This document shows, piece by piece, positions 1 through 12,300 of a stretch of 64,000 nt of DNA (position 1 is its first letter; every line of letters starts with the position of its first letter). The notes under the pieces were generated by a model. That model was given only the letters and a program-made list of their open reading frames with translations. It did no database searches and was not told where the DNA came from. This DNA is from Pelecanus crispus (Eukaryota > Chordata > Aves > Pelecaniformes > Pelecanidae): positions 250,501 through 314,500 of the forward strand of contig NC_134676.1 in assembly GCF_030463565.1 (NCBI RefSeq), read 5' to 3'. Made by a program: the position numbers and the translations under genes.

Positions 1-3000
1 GCCCAACGTTAGGGAAGCTTCTCTTCAGTAAAGACCGATGGCACAAAGTTTAACAGATGTACTTCCCATACACTCGGAGAAAACCATGAGACCTAATGCT
101 GGAAAAATCAGCGCTGCATGTTGCATTTGCGAAGTGCACAGTACAGACACACTGATGCTCCCTGTTCCTGTTAGAGGAATTTTAAATAAAGATGAGCCAA
201 CCACTGCAAGTGGACTCGAGAGGCATTTGGCACTAAATAGGGATGTTGTGGGACAGCATTCTAACATTTAATCAGGTGGCTGTGAAAGCACAGAGAAAAT
301 GCTAACAGTCAAAACTTGTATCTGATCTTCAGCTTCTCTTGTAGCATGCTTTTCTGTGATGCCTACCATACTGTTACTGAGCTTGTGCATTTCGGGATCA
401 GTGCGTAAACAGTGCCAATACGTTACTTTAACCTGTTCAATGGTTTTTGCAAGCTGCTGAAGACCTCATCGTGATCCGTACGTAGTTCATGCAGTATTTC
501 TTGGCCCCTTTTAAAGTGCTGCGTACTTGTGTAAGAGACAGCTTGGCTGTGGAGCTGAAGCAGATTGAGAAGATGATCTTCCAGCTTCTGATGTCCATGT
601 TGCCAGTTTCTGTGGTTAGCTTTGGGTTGTAAGCAGTGGATGCAAATGTCAGCAAGACCAAAACTTTTATCCAGAGTTGCGATGCCTGCTTTCTGTAGCC
701 GCCATCTATTTCTAGAGATGCCTGAACTGACCAAGCACTTTCTCCCCTCACTTAGGATCTTCCGTCTCCCTCTCTTGAGATCCACTGTGTTCTGAGCAGT
801 GTGGGGCAAGTCACTTAGGTGAGTAAGGCTGTATTTCAGGAACTAGGGATTTTTTTTTTTTTTTTTCAGGGGCTTGCTCTTGGAGCAGTATTTAACTCAA
901 TTTTCTAGGAATAACCCTTTATTTTCATTTCTTCCTTTTAAAGTTGGCTGCGTAACAGAGAGGGGCTCTTGTGGTCTTGTTCTGGGTGATGGGGTTGCCA
1001 TTAGTGCTCAGCAGTCAGAGTGCTCATCCAAAGGCTGCCCTCCTTCTGGAAGAGGTGCTAGATCAGGCCAGTTTGCAGGACTTTTCAAATACCAGCAAAG
1101 TGAGGTCTTGGTTTTAGCAGAAGGCGAAAGGGTTGCAGGTTAGAACCATCTCTGCTTGTCCGTATTGTCTCCAGGCTGGGAAAATGATATAAAAGTACCA
1201 CTGAGCAGTCAGACAGCGCTTGCCAGATGGTACGCTTACACAATGACGGGGCGATGGCGCAGGCCGTGCCGCGTCCCGCTGGCACCGGCGCATGGCACAG
1301 CTACAGCTGGCCCGCGGCACTAGCTGGTTGTCAGCCCTTTTGAACAAACGCAGCCTTCTCTAAAATGCAGGAGGGTGGGAATACGGGACCCCACCAGCCA
1401 TGCTGCCCTTCCAGTGCCTCAGAGAGGCAGTAAACTGGGCCAGGGAAGTCTTTGGGCGTAACAAAGTCAGACCGGCTTTGCCAGGCCTGTTTTGAAGTAA
1501 CTCTCTGAGGTAGGAGCACCAATGCCTCATGTATAAACATAATGCTGCATTTTTAGTTTTTAAATTTTGCCGGATAACAAGTTTTATTTAATTTTATGCA
1601 TTCAACTTCAGACTAATGCATGCTCAAGTCTAGCATTCTCTGCTTACATTGGGATTAGCCATCTAACACCTATGATCTCAGTTCTATTAGCCATTTGGGC
1701 AAGTACAGTACAGTTTTGGTAATCAAGGCCAGAGCTGGTCAGATGTAAAAAGTTGATTCTTCCCACAATTCTTGCAATTTATGCATAGTTCTGAAAGTGC
1801 ACGGTGATTATAAAAATCGATTTTGATTTAAGAAAAATGCTTTCTAGGTATTCGTAGTATATCAAAGTAGTTTTGTTGTGATTTGTAATTCTTGCTTTTG
1901 AGTGATACTCTTATTTCAAAAAGAAATTTAAAGTTTCTTGTTTAATCACTAGCAATCCAGGATTACAGAATGTTCTGCTTTTTTTTTTTTTAATAGTAGC
2001 AGGTCTGCTTTAATTAGAAGGGCTCTAACACAGATTAAGGCATTAGGCAAACTGGAATCCTCCCATCTCTCAGTGAAATTATGAGAGTACTGGGGGAACC
2101 ATTTAGATAATGAAGCATTCTGTAATTTTGATTAAGGCATGCATAGTCAGTAATAGTAGGATAAATGCTCAAAACCCAAAATCATGAACTTTTGTGACCT
2201 AGCGGATGATTTTCTTTCCCAAAATAGTCTATTATCTAGGTAGCAGATCCTGCAAATCTTCACCTGAATAGACCTGGTGAGGCTAATGATGTGAATACAA
2301 GTTTGAAAGATGAGGAACGACACAAGCAATCCACAAACAAAAGTTATCAAGGCTGTATTACAGCATATAGAATCGGTCAGATTAACTTCTCCTTTACTGA
2401 CAGTTAAGATTAAAAACTCTAGGTGTTCTATGCAGCACCAGTGAAAGTGGTGATCTAGATGGAGACAGCCTGGGGAAGAGGTGAAATAAGCCCTAAGGAA
2501 TGAAAAGTAGGAAGATGGGATTTGCTTTTTTTGTGATTACTTTCTTGAAAAAAAGGTAACGATAGCAGTAATGCCCCATTCATCTGTGAGACACACCAAC
2601 CACATGAAAAGTGGATGAAGAAAAATCATTCATTTCATGTTACTTTCTGACCAACATGATAAAGATACTAATGGATAAAAAGGATTGGTTTTTTTGCTTA
2701 ATGAAGAATTCCAGTTTTCAAATCTCATTTGATTGTGTAAATCCAAAAGGGTTTTCTGCTCGGTAGCCTGAACTTTACAATTTTACTATGGCTATTTAGT
2801 AAACCAGATTTTTAATTCAGATCTGTTGAGCTCCAGGAAATGTTTTCATCTCTGTGGAAGTGAGAGTTTCAAGACTGAAGACGACAAAATGATATTGCAC
2901 ACTATAATTTATAATTTGTGTGCATGTGTGTGTCTACAATTAGCTTAAAGTATTAATATAAAAAATAGGTAGCTGCATCTAACGATTTTTTTGGAGTAAT

Positions 3001-3216
3001 CTGAACCATCTGCCTCTAGATATTAAGGAGTTCACTCTTTAATCCAGATTATGGCTGACAAACTGGTTTTGGCATTCACGTTTCACTAGCATTGTGCCCT
3101 TGAAGAGCTGATGTGGCTGTAGAAACTCTCTTGCTTACAATTGTTGGTTTTGAAAACAGTTTTGGTTTGGTTTGGCTTTCTTGTAGTTTGCTTATAGCTC
3201 CTCTTTTCTTGAGAAG
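1..3216. other. Left flank, upstream of CPLX4; no coding exon recognised
   Basis: I see no open frame here that resembles a known protein. Short open stretches at about 38-271 (+) and 423-809 (-) lack family motifs and credible splice sites. By synteny with human 18q21 the 3' end of LMAN1 should lie upstream on the + strand, but the LMAN1 tail (a transmembrane helix followed by KKFF) is not present, so at most its 3'UTR could reach in. A T-run lies at 850-866 and another near 1980. The CPLX4 promoter and 5'UTR must be in the right-hand part, but no TATA box or CpG island marks them. Confidence 0.5.
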
Positions 3217-3383
3217 ATGGCCTTTCTAATGAAAAGTATGTTGAGCAACCAGGTAAAGAATTTGGGACTTGGAGGTGGAGGGGAAGAAAGCAAAGAAGAA
3301 AGCACTCCTTCTGATCCAGCAGCAGCTGCAGGAATGACCAGAGAGGAGTATGAGGAATATCAAAAGCAAGTCGTTGAAGAGAA
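3217..3383 (+). CDS. CPLX4: CPLX4 coding exon 1
   Basis: Codes residues 1-55 plus two bases of codon 56. The ATG at 3217 follows GAGAAG and matches the family N-terminus. The donor reads GAA|GTGAGT, which splits a Lys codon (phase 2). Confidence 0.96.
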
Positions 3384-6300
3384 GTGAGTACCTGTTCCCT
3401 TATTATCAGTGTGGGGCTGATTCTTGGTAACTTTGTGCAGATAAAAATACCCCAAGAAAAAGCCAAACATTCAGCTCTCTTCCCTTTTTTTTAAAGCAGA
3501 AGAATCTTTGCTAAAGAGACTTTCCAAAATGAAAGTTCACCAACTGAAATGATAAAATATTATGTTCTCCCTCCCCCCCCCCCCCCCATCCTGCAGCTCT
3601 CTCCTACACTTTCCTGCTACTTCCACACCTTGATGTGCTGCATTCATTCCTAGTCAATGTTACTTTATCCATCAAATTTTTCGATAGGTACAAAGCTGTT
3701 TGTAGTGCAGGAGTTAATTCCAAAATGTGCATGATTTATTCTCTTAGAACTCCGTGTGGAGTATGCTTTCAATACATAATCTTTTCTTTGTCCATATTTA
3801 TTATGGCAGACATGAAAAAGTAATGAGTGCTATATTAAATGGGTGATAGTTATTCAGAGAAAAGTTTTAAGATGGTTATTTTTTGTAGTTGCAGTTTCAG
3901 TTATTTTTTCTAAAATCTACTAAACAGTTCTACTATATCTACTAAATAATTTTCAACTGATTAAATCTCAATTTTATTTTATCTGTAATTATAATCTTTA
4001 CCACTGGTTATGTTTAAATATCAAAACAGAAGTAAAATAAAGGACTTAACATGTAGGAGTTCAAATAATGCATAATTATAAATAAAACAATTTACTTTTA
4101 AATCTCAAATGCATCTGTTCCTCTAATGGTCAATTACGTAATGGTTATGTAAATCCCTCATGTAAGATGATTATAGGTGAAAGGTTAATGACTGACGGAA
4201 TTTGAGGTATCCAGGTCTGTATTTAGCAGCAGCCATTTCTATCATAAAACCTCAAATAGGTACAATTTGGTTTGGAATAAAATACAGAATGTTTTGCTCT
4301 GCATTTTGTTAAGGGATATTTAAAAGAGAAATAACCACCTGCTGGCAGGAAGATGCTTTATTGAGACTGAAAAGCAAAACGGGATTCCTGGGATAGGGCA
4401 AATGCTTGGAAAAGGAATTATTTCTATAATGTTTTCAGGTGTGGCATGTGTCCGTTACATGCTGAACTGTATTGAAGAATTGGTGCAGGAGTACTTCAGA
4501 AAGTACAGTTTGGAACTATAATAGGAACATTTGAAGTATTTTCAAAGAGAAAAAATTAGCTCAGGACAGTGCACACTGGTGTCGTTATGTAAATGTGTGT
4601 CAGAAATCGTTGTAACAAGCAGAGCATCTGTTTCAGGGCTCTCTGGATTTTACCCAGTTTTCAGCCATGCAAGAGCGGAGATCAGAGAAGTAGAAGTGCC
4701 TTGCTGCAGTCGTACTCAGATAGAGTTTTGTCTTTGATGCAGGACCATCCTGGCTTTGGGTTCTTCTCAGGTTTGGGGTTTGGTGTGTTTTGGGTTTTGT
4801 GGGTTTTGTGTTGTTTTGTGGTGGTGGTTTTTTGGTTTTTTTTTTTTGGTGATTAAACACCAAATGCAGATTGCTGTTTCTCAGGAAAATGTGTAATTCG
4901 CAGGAACAGGTAGCTTGCGCTGGCAGTTGCCAGTATGGTTGCATGGAATTTGCTTCCAGCATCACAAGAGTTTAAGCAAGAGGGGACCAGCAGTTTGTGC
5001 TGTACATCACAGGCTCTTGACTGTCACGCGACTACTTTTATACCTGTTTCCTGTTCCTACAAAGCTTCATGTTCCAGGGAATGGTTAGATCCTCCAAAAC
5101 AAAAAGGTGTAAGATTAGGCCAGACAATAGGGCCCAGGCGATGGTGGGAGATTGGCTGAGTGAGTTTTCCCATGATGCCAGGACAAGTGAAAGGCTCAAA
5201 TCTACCTGCGCAGAAAATCAGCCTCATAGGACACCTGAAGGGATGTGCGGTAATGCTGCGCACGCTGCCCTGCGGGAACGTGTCCCAGTACCGGCTATGG
5301 CTGCTAATGGCTCCTCTGGAGGAGTGGGTAACAGAAGGGAAGGGTGAGAAAGAGAGGAAAAATATGCCAGAAGGCCTCCAAAAAAAAATCTCTTTCCAAT
5401 CTTCCCATCAATGACAGGCTGAAAGAAGTTTACGATGGCTTCCAGTTAATGTGAACCTTTTTGGGGGGGGGGAGAGAGAGAGACCTAAAAATTCATTTGT
5501 GGAAGCAGAGGAAAAATACCATTTCATCCTGCAAGTAGCTTTTATGTGACAAAATACCTATACTGGAGCAAAACCAATTTTGCCTGAGAATTTCCGTGAC
5601 AGTGCTTCTGGGAAAAAAGATTAAAGGGATAGGGGAGAAGGTGAATATTATTAAATATTAGTAAAAATATTTGAGAAGACATATTTTGCAAATAAATACA
5701 CAAGTAATCTAAACAAAAACTGTGCTGATCGGTTCTTAAATCTAATGAAAGCATTTTATAAAATCACAGATAAATACATTTCCACACAGGGAAGCTGTGG
5801 AATTCATTGCTGTAGGATGTTCTGAAACAATAGATGGATGCAGAAAAGACCAGGAAAATTCATAGATGACAGAGGCCACCCAGGGCTATTAAAGACAGTG
5901 ATGTAGAGCCAATTTCCGGCTCCAGGACCAGAAATCAGTGCTGTAGGGACACCACTGATTTTGGGAAGCTGGGCAGTTTTCATACAAGATGCTTATCCTT
6001 TTCTTAAATTCTTTCTCTAAGTGTCCACTAGTGTCTGCTGTTGGAGATGGGGCTCTAGGATAGGTGAACTTTTGTTGTCTGACCCAGAAAGATCATTCTG
6101 CCATTGTGTGTGTGCGTGGTTACACTGTGAGAATGCCGTGTGTGCAGAACAGGAGCGCTGGCGGGCAGCCAGGTCTCTGTAAGTGCCCCAGTGGAATAAG
6201 CAAGGAACAAGTGTAACTTTTCTGTTCTGCTCATTGGAATTGTTAATTGCTATAGTGAGCAATAACAGCAAGTTAGAGGTACAAACTCCAGACAAGTAGT

Positions 6301-9300
6301 ATTGGCTTATCCTTCATGCTTCATGGGACTCAAGGGAACTGTTCTGAGAACAAGCTTGGGGTGCAGGAAGTCTGGCCCCTTAGCATCACTTTATTGATAT
6401 TGCTCCTTTTGTGCCTTTGGACAAGTTACATTACTTTGGGAATAACTCCTGCGTGTAGCTTTTTGCAGCCAAGCAACTGGTTCAGTGTAAAAGACCGTAC
6501 TTTATTAGTATCGTGAAGAAACATTTTTTTCTGATTCCCAGGATGGAAAGAGATGCAGCGTTTGCACAGAAAAAAGCAGAGCGAGCTTGTCTGAGGGTTC
6601 ACCTGAGAGAAAAGTACAGACTCCCCAAGGTAAGCCTGTAGTTTGTGATCTCATCTAGTTCAGTGGCCAATTTTAAAACAAACTGACTACCAACGCAGAG
6701 TTCTGAAAATGGCAAATTGCCTTCCTTAGTAGGAACCCCACTGCAGCTCAGTACAGAAATGGAGGGGGCCAGAGCCATGGTTTTCCCCAGTGACTGCTTC
6801 TTTTAGACCCTTTTTTTTTTTTTTCCTCTCTGCTCAGTAGATAAATCTAATGGAAAGATTCTTGTAATCCCTCTCCATACTGTCAGATCTGAAACAGATG
6901 ACTAGGAAAGTTGGGTATCTGGTCTGATGGTGTCTCTCAGTTAGTATGTGTTCTTAGCAACATGCAACAGTTTAAAAAACAAAGCTATAAGCAAAAGTCG
7001 CTGAAAACTCTTCTACAAGCTGTATGTTTCAGTTCTGCTAAACTTCTGAAGGCTTATTTTTACTACCATCTTCCAAGAAGTGCAAGCAAACTGCCCATTC
7101 TTTTTTCTTTAGTGATCCTGATACTGTTTGTCAAATATTGGCAGGAAAACCAAAATACAGACAACAGAAGCTTCAAGCAATGGAGAAACCTGGAGCTTTG
7201 TTAAAAGCAGGCAGCAGCTGCAATAGCTTCTGGATCATGACAGCATAGCTGGCATTTAGGTTGATAGTAGTTTCCTGACATAAAAACACATGGATACAAG
7301 GAAGGACAGTTCTCTACTGTATTTAAAGTGTTTTCCAAATTTAGAGGGAAGACTTGCTCCCTTGTTTATTTTCTGATTGTCTTCCATGTTTTCAGGGATT
7401 TAACTGCAGAACTCTTCTTTATCAAAGTACAGGCTTTAGCACTAAGCCTATACTAAACATCCACAGATCTTGCCTATTAAAAAAATAAAAGGTAAAAAAA
7501 GTTTTGAAACTTGAATATTCTGGAGATGATTTCCTCTCACAAGATGGTGATGTTTCTGTAATGAAGAAAGCTGTGCCGTCACCCCTATCGTTAAACTACT
7601 TGACAGTCCCTAACAGAGTTTTGGTCTGAGCCAGCTAGCCCCTTAGATTCCATTACCTGCATGACTTGGGAGAAAAGGTGAATGTGACTGAGGAATTTTA
7701 AAACCTTAGAACCTGCAAGCAATAGAACTGAATATTTATGCATTTTCTGTGGCAAGCACAACTAAACACGAAAACATTTGCAACCATGTCTGCTGAACTG
7801 TTTAAAGAATTTCCCACTGGAACATCAGAAATGCCAGAAGGAGAGGACCCAGCAGTCAAGCAATTAAAAATTAACAGTCACCTAGGCTCAGAAAGTGATT
7901 ATATAATGTAAACACAAATGGTAAATCATGGGGTTTTTTTCTACAGTGTTAGTTTGATGCTGTTTCTAACCCTGAGCCGTCAAAGGCCCTCTAGTGCCAT
8001 GTTCATAAAATTGCACCACTCTTAAAACGATCATTTGCTTGAACCCTAAAGGCAAATTATGATTTGGCTGAAAAGTGAATCAACCTTGTGACTTAGATAA
8101 AATTATACCATCTGTATTTAACCAGTCTGGGAGGCCTCATTCAAAATCAGGGATGAAAAATGTATTTTTCTCTAACTTTGAAAACATGTTTTTTGCAACC
8201 AAAACCTTGCTAACCGGCTTTCCAAGAAACAGAAGTGCTGTCTTCAAAAAGTATGGCAGAGTGTTTTGGGACAGGTACTGGTAGGGAGGAAGCAAGGGGA
8301 AAAATGATGCGGAGAAACCTCAATTAAGCTACATCTACCTGCCCTTCAAATGTGTCAGTGTTGAACAAAGCTTTTGTAAGCAAATTTGAAGTGTGTGCAG
8401 TTCTATAGAACAACTCATTTCAGATCAACAAACTCTCTGTAAGGGCGTTTGACTTTTAAAATTATCTGAAGCCACAGTTTGTCATCTTCAAAAATGAAGG
8501 CTTATTGCTACAGCTATAGCTTCTCATTCAAATAACCCCTTTAAATGGAAGTATTATTAGCCCATGAGTCTGTCGCAGATGGTTATCAAGGTCATACACT
8601 TACTTGTACTTGAACTTTGATCTCTCTTTCACTCCTAGGGCTGTTGCTATTATGGCTGCAGGTCCCTCTATAGAAACACGCGTGTCTGTGCTGTGTAGTC
8701 TAATGTTTCCAGGCGTTATCAAACCTGCGTATCTCCTACAAGCTGCACAGAGCATCTGCAATCCATCGCGCTCATCGGGGATGAATCAAAGGTGCTGAGC
8801 TCTTTCTGCTCTGTCCCTGGTGAAACAGACGGACTGTGCGTGTTGCCTGCGCACAGCACAGGGCCCGTGCCGCCACAGGACCTGGTGTAAGCACAGGAGC
8901 CGCTCTCTGTGCGTAAGGTTGATACTTGTTCCTGCCGTAGATATGTTAGGGAAATTTTGGCACTCACTCACATCTATAGCCTGGCATCAAAAAGACTGGA
9001 GAAATGCACCACATCTTCAGATTCCCTCCAGGCCGAATATCCATCTGGAAGAGAAAGGGATATGCCTGGAGAAACACAGATATATGTTAGCTTTATGCAT
9101 GACCAGTGTCATATATGGGGGTAGAAGGAGCAAGGGCAGCTTATCCACTATGCTCTTCTGTATTAATCAGTTGCAATACACCATTTGTTCTGGGCTGTGA
9201 GTGCTCAGCATTGCGACAGGAAAGAGGAAAACGTATCCTGAGGGTTACTTTAATTACAGAAAGATTAATTATGCAAAAAAAAAAATGAAGTACAAGATTT

Positions 9301-12300
9301 TAAGTGGTTGATTGGATTGAAGGCCTAAATCTCTAAACACCAGCATTTTAATTAGCAGCTGAGTAGTAAAATATCATGAGGCTTTGGTTTCCTTTTGGAG
9401 GCATATGCTGAGCCAGCTACTGAACAGCATTTCCCCACGACCTCACCACACTCTGCGAGGCCTCAGCTTTACATCCCAAGAAGGGCTAGTTTCAAAGGCT
9501 TCAGGACACTTATGTGCCCAGCTCTCACCTAAAAGTCAGTGGAGCTGGGTGTTTCTCTGTGATTTTGAAAGTCTCCCAACCGTAGTGATTTTTTCAGTTT
9601 TGAGATGGTGTTCAGGTCTCCACAGTCACCCTTGGCTGACCTCCGATGAGCGCACTGCCGGTTCACAGCGCCCAAGAGCATACAATGGTGATCTGCCCCG
9701 TCTCCGGCAGGATCTTGACTTTGGTATACGCTAAGTGGTCTTTGGGGCCAAATTTCAGTAATAACAATAGAAGGCTTGCCTCCAAGGTTATGACAACAGA
9801 GAAGATATTAAGCATATACTTAGCTTTGCTGAGTTGTGGCAGTTGCAAGTAAATTTTGCAGGACATGCTCTTCTGCATTTCTGTCTACATATATAGCATT
9901 TCTTGGTTGAAGGTCCGCTTTATTATCATCAGCCCTTATGAAAACATATGTTATATTCAGGAAGAAAATGAAATTATTACGTGCATGCCGTGTGTCCCTG
10001 AAAAAAAATCAGCTCTATGGTACACCTGTATGGCAGCAAAATGCTCTCAGACCTGTGATAATGCATTAATTATTTTGAAAAATGAAAGTCATTTCAGGTA
10101 GCCTAGTATGGGATAGAAACCCTGAATATTACCAGTATCAATCACTAGCACACATTGTAAATGAAAGCATGAAATTCAGGACTAAGCAGGGCCCCCTTTG
10201 CAGTGCAAAATCTAAAGCTCCATGCTGTCTGGGCCAGATTTATAAGAGAAAGCAGTCCCTTAATGAACCTAATCCTATTAACAGAATTGTCAACTTAGGT
10301 TTGTCATCAGAAAGGTGGTTTTAGCCATGAGACATTTGATCTATGGACAAGTTTTTCATCTTTGGAGTATTCAATGCATTGCCTCCATACAAAACATTTT
10401 TAAAAAATTATATAAATGCACACATAAATATTTTAATAATTAAAAAAAAACCCTACCCCAAACTCTTTATTCACTTACTGCCTTTTTCCTGAACTGGGAG
10501 CCAGTAGTCAATTAACTTCTGCAAGGTCCAAACACAGGGGCCTGAGATGATGGTGCCTGCGATGCAGGAGAGGAACATCTGACCACAGGCCCATCCAGCC
10601 TGTCCAAAGACCTCCCCTGCGGCACAGCAACCTCTCCCCATGGGCCCCACCACCCCTTTCACATCACTGATCTGCACATGTATCCACCATGTCACTTCAA
10701 ATGCCACTACTCTCTGTCAGAGTATTGGCACATCAGTGCCGTTCTTCTGCCCAAGTGTTGGGGGTTGTGTTGTGATATATGCATTTCTAGCACCTCTGGA
10801 AGGGACTATGTCATCTGCTCCGAGCAGGTGGATCCCTTCCCCTAGTCAAAGCGCTTCTGTGGGCACTGCTCTACAACATTCTCAGTTACCCAACAGCAGG
10901 ATGTTTTTTCGTTTGCTGATGTTCAGAGGGAAAGAGTATTCAGATGCAATCAGGTGTCTTTTCAATAACAAGTGCTGCTAAAGACATTAAAAAGGAAAGC
11001 TTCTCACCATGAAAGGGACATGTAGTCATGTAACCTCAAACAGCTCTTGGCTCTATTGTGCTGTGATGGGAATATTGTTAAGACTTGATTTAATGAATAG
11101 CACCATTTGAGAACTAAAGGGGTTTTGACTTGTATGCAGCCCTTACATAAGCTCTAGCTGTGCCACGGGGGATGCATATTGACCAGGCAGAAAGAGAAAC
11201 CTCTCAGGAGAAGTTCTTCAGTGCACACGTGCTTTAGATAAGTATCTGAAAACAAGTATTTGCTAAGCTTGAAGAATTCTTTTGCTGATCTAAATGTTTT
11301 CTTAATAGGCCAGATTGAAACAGCTGTAGATCCACTGTGGAAAAATGGAGTCACAATGTGAATGTCAGGAGGCATCGGGACCAGGACTGCTCCCTGCAAG
11401 GGTCCAGGCTGGGGCGGTGGGGGACCCCAGCACAAGCAGTGCCCTCACCCACAGGCTCTGAACGCAGCAGGCAGAGCTGGGGCTGGTCCAGCGACAGCCC
11501 AGTGATCGTCAGGGAAGGCAAAGCATGGTCCATCCTGGAAAACCAGTCAACAAGCCAGGCTTCGCAGGGGACGGCCTCGGCACAGGCCCAGCCACGGTGT
11601 AGCTTAGGGCAGGACGGAGGGGCCTGACCTGAGCTGAAATGGGGTTTCTGGGCCCCAAGGGTAAGGGGGTTCTCATTGAAGCCAGTTTGGGCAATGACAC
11701 GGCGGTGCCTACGAGGCCCTGACAGCCGGGGCGTCAAGCAGCCTCCGCACACCTTCCCTGTGCTCCAAGCTGTGATCCCCGTGTAGGGATGGCACAAGAG
11801 GGTGTTTGCGGGGGAGAAGGCTGGTGGTTCCAACCCGTGGCTCCTCGCCTACTTGTGAGGTACCTGCAGCCCTCCGATGGCATAGGCCAGTATGGGGCTG
11901 CTGCATTTCTTACCAAAAAATCCCACTTGCAGGTCAAGGCAAGATGAACTCCAATTTTATATGTAACTGGTGCATTATAGGTGATGAATCACAGGATGAG
12001 GTCTGGATTCACGTACCTAAAGATCTCTGCGCATAGGCACAGGTAAATTTTATGACAGGATAAGTTAGACATAAAGAAAGCAGTACATCACACAGTGATG
12101 CTGGAAAACAGTTTGGCTCTGCTGTGGATTAGTCTGTGAGCTTTGATCTCTTTTGTTTACGATCAGACTTCATGTAAACAGATGTTTAGACTGCTTTCTG
12201 CTCACACCTGTGAATCATGTAGGTATGAAGAACTCTGTATTATATTGTACCCGTAACAAAACGGATCTGAGTCTGACTATATCAGATGCATGATCAGGGT

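Larger units (their letters stand above)
3384..6541 (+). other. CPLX4: CPLX4 intron 1
   Basis: A 3.2-kb AT-rich intron with no further exon seen. It holds a C-run at 3573-3587, a G/T-rich strand-asymmetric stretch at about 4755-4851, a G10 run followed by (AG)n at 5463-5483, and an ancient LINE fragment at about 5785-6110 (listed separately). Confidence 0.7.

Noticed and set aside
423-809. A 128-codon - strand frame considered as part of LMAN1 or a pseudogene
   Set aside because: No convincing match, wrong strand for LMAN1 by synteny, and no KKFF-type end.
10471-10707. A 78-codon - strand frame with a faint CALHM-like stretch ([13 protein letters not shown])
   Set aside because: The likeness covers about a dozen residues only, with no other CALHM features; chance is more likely.
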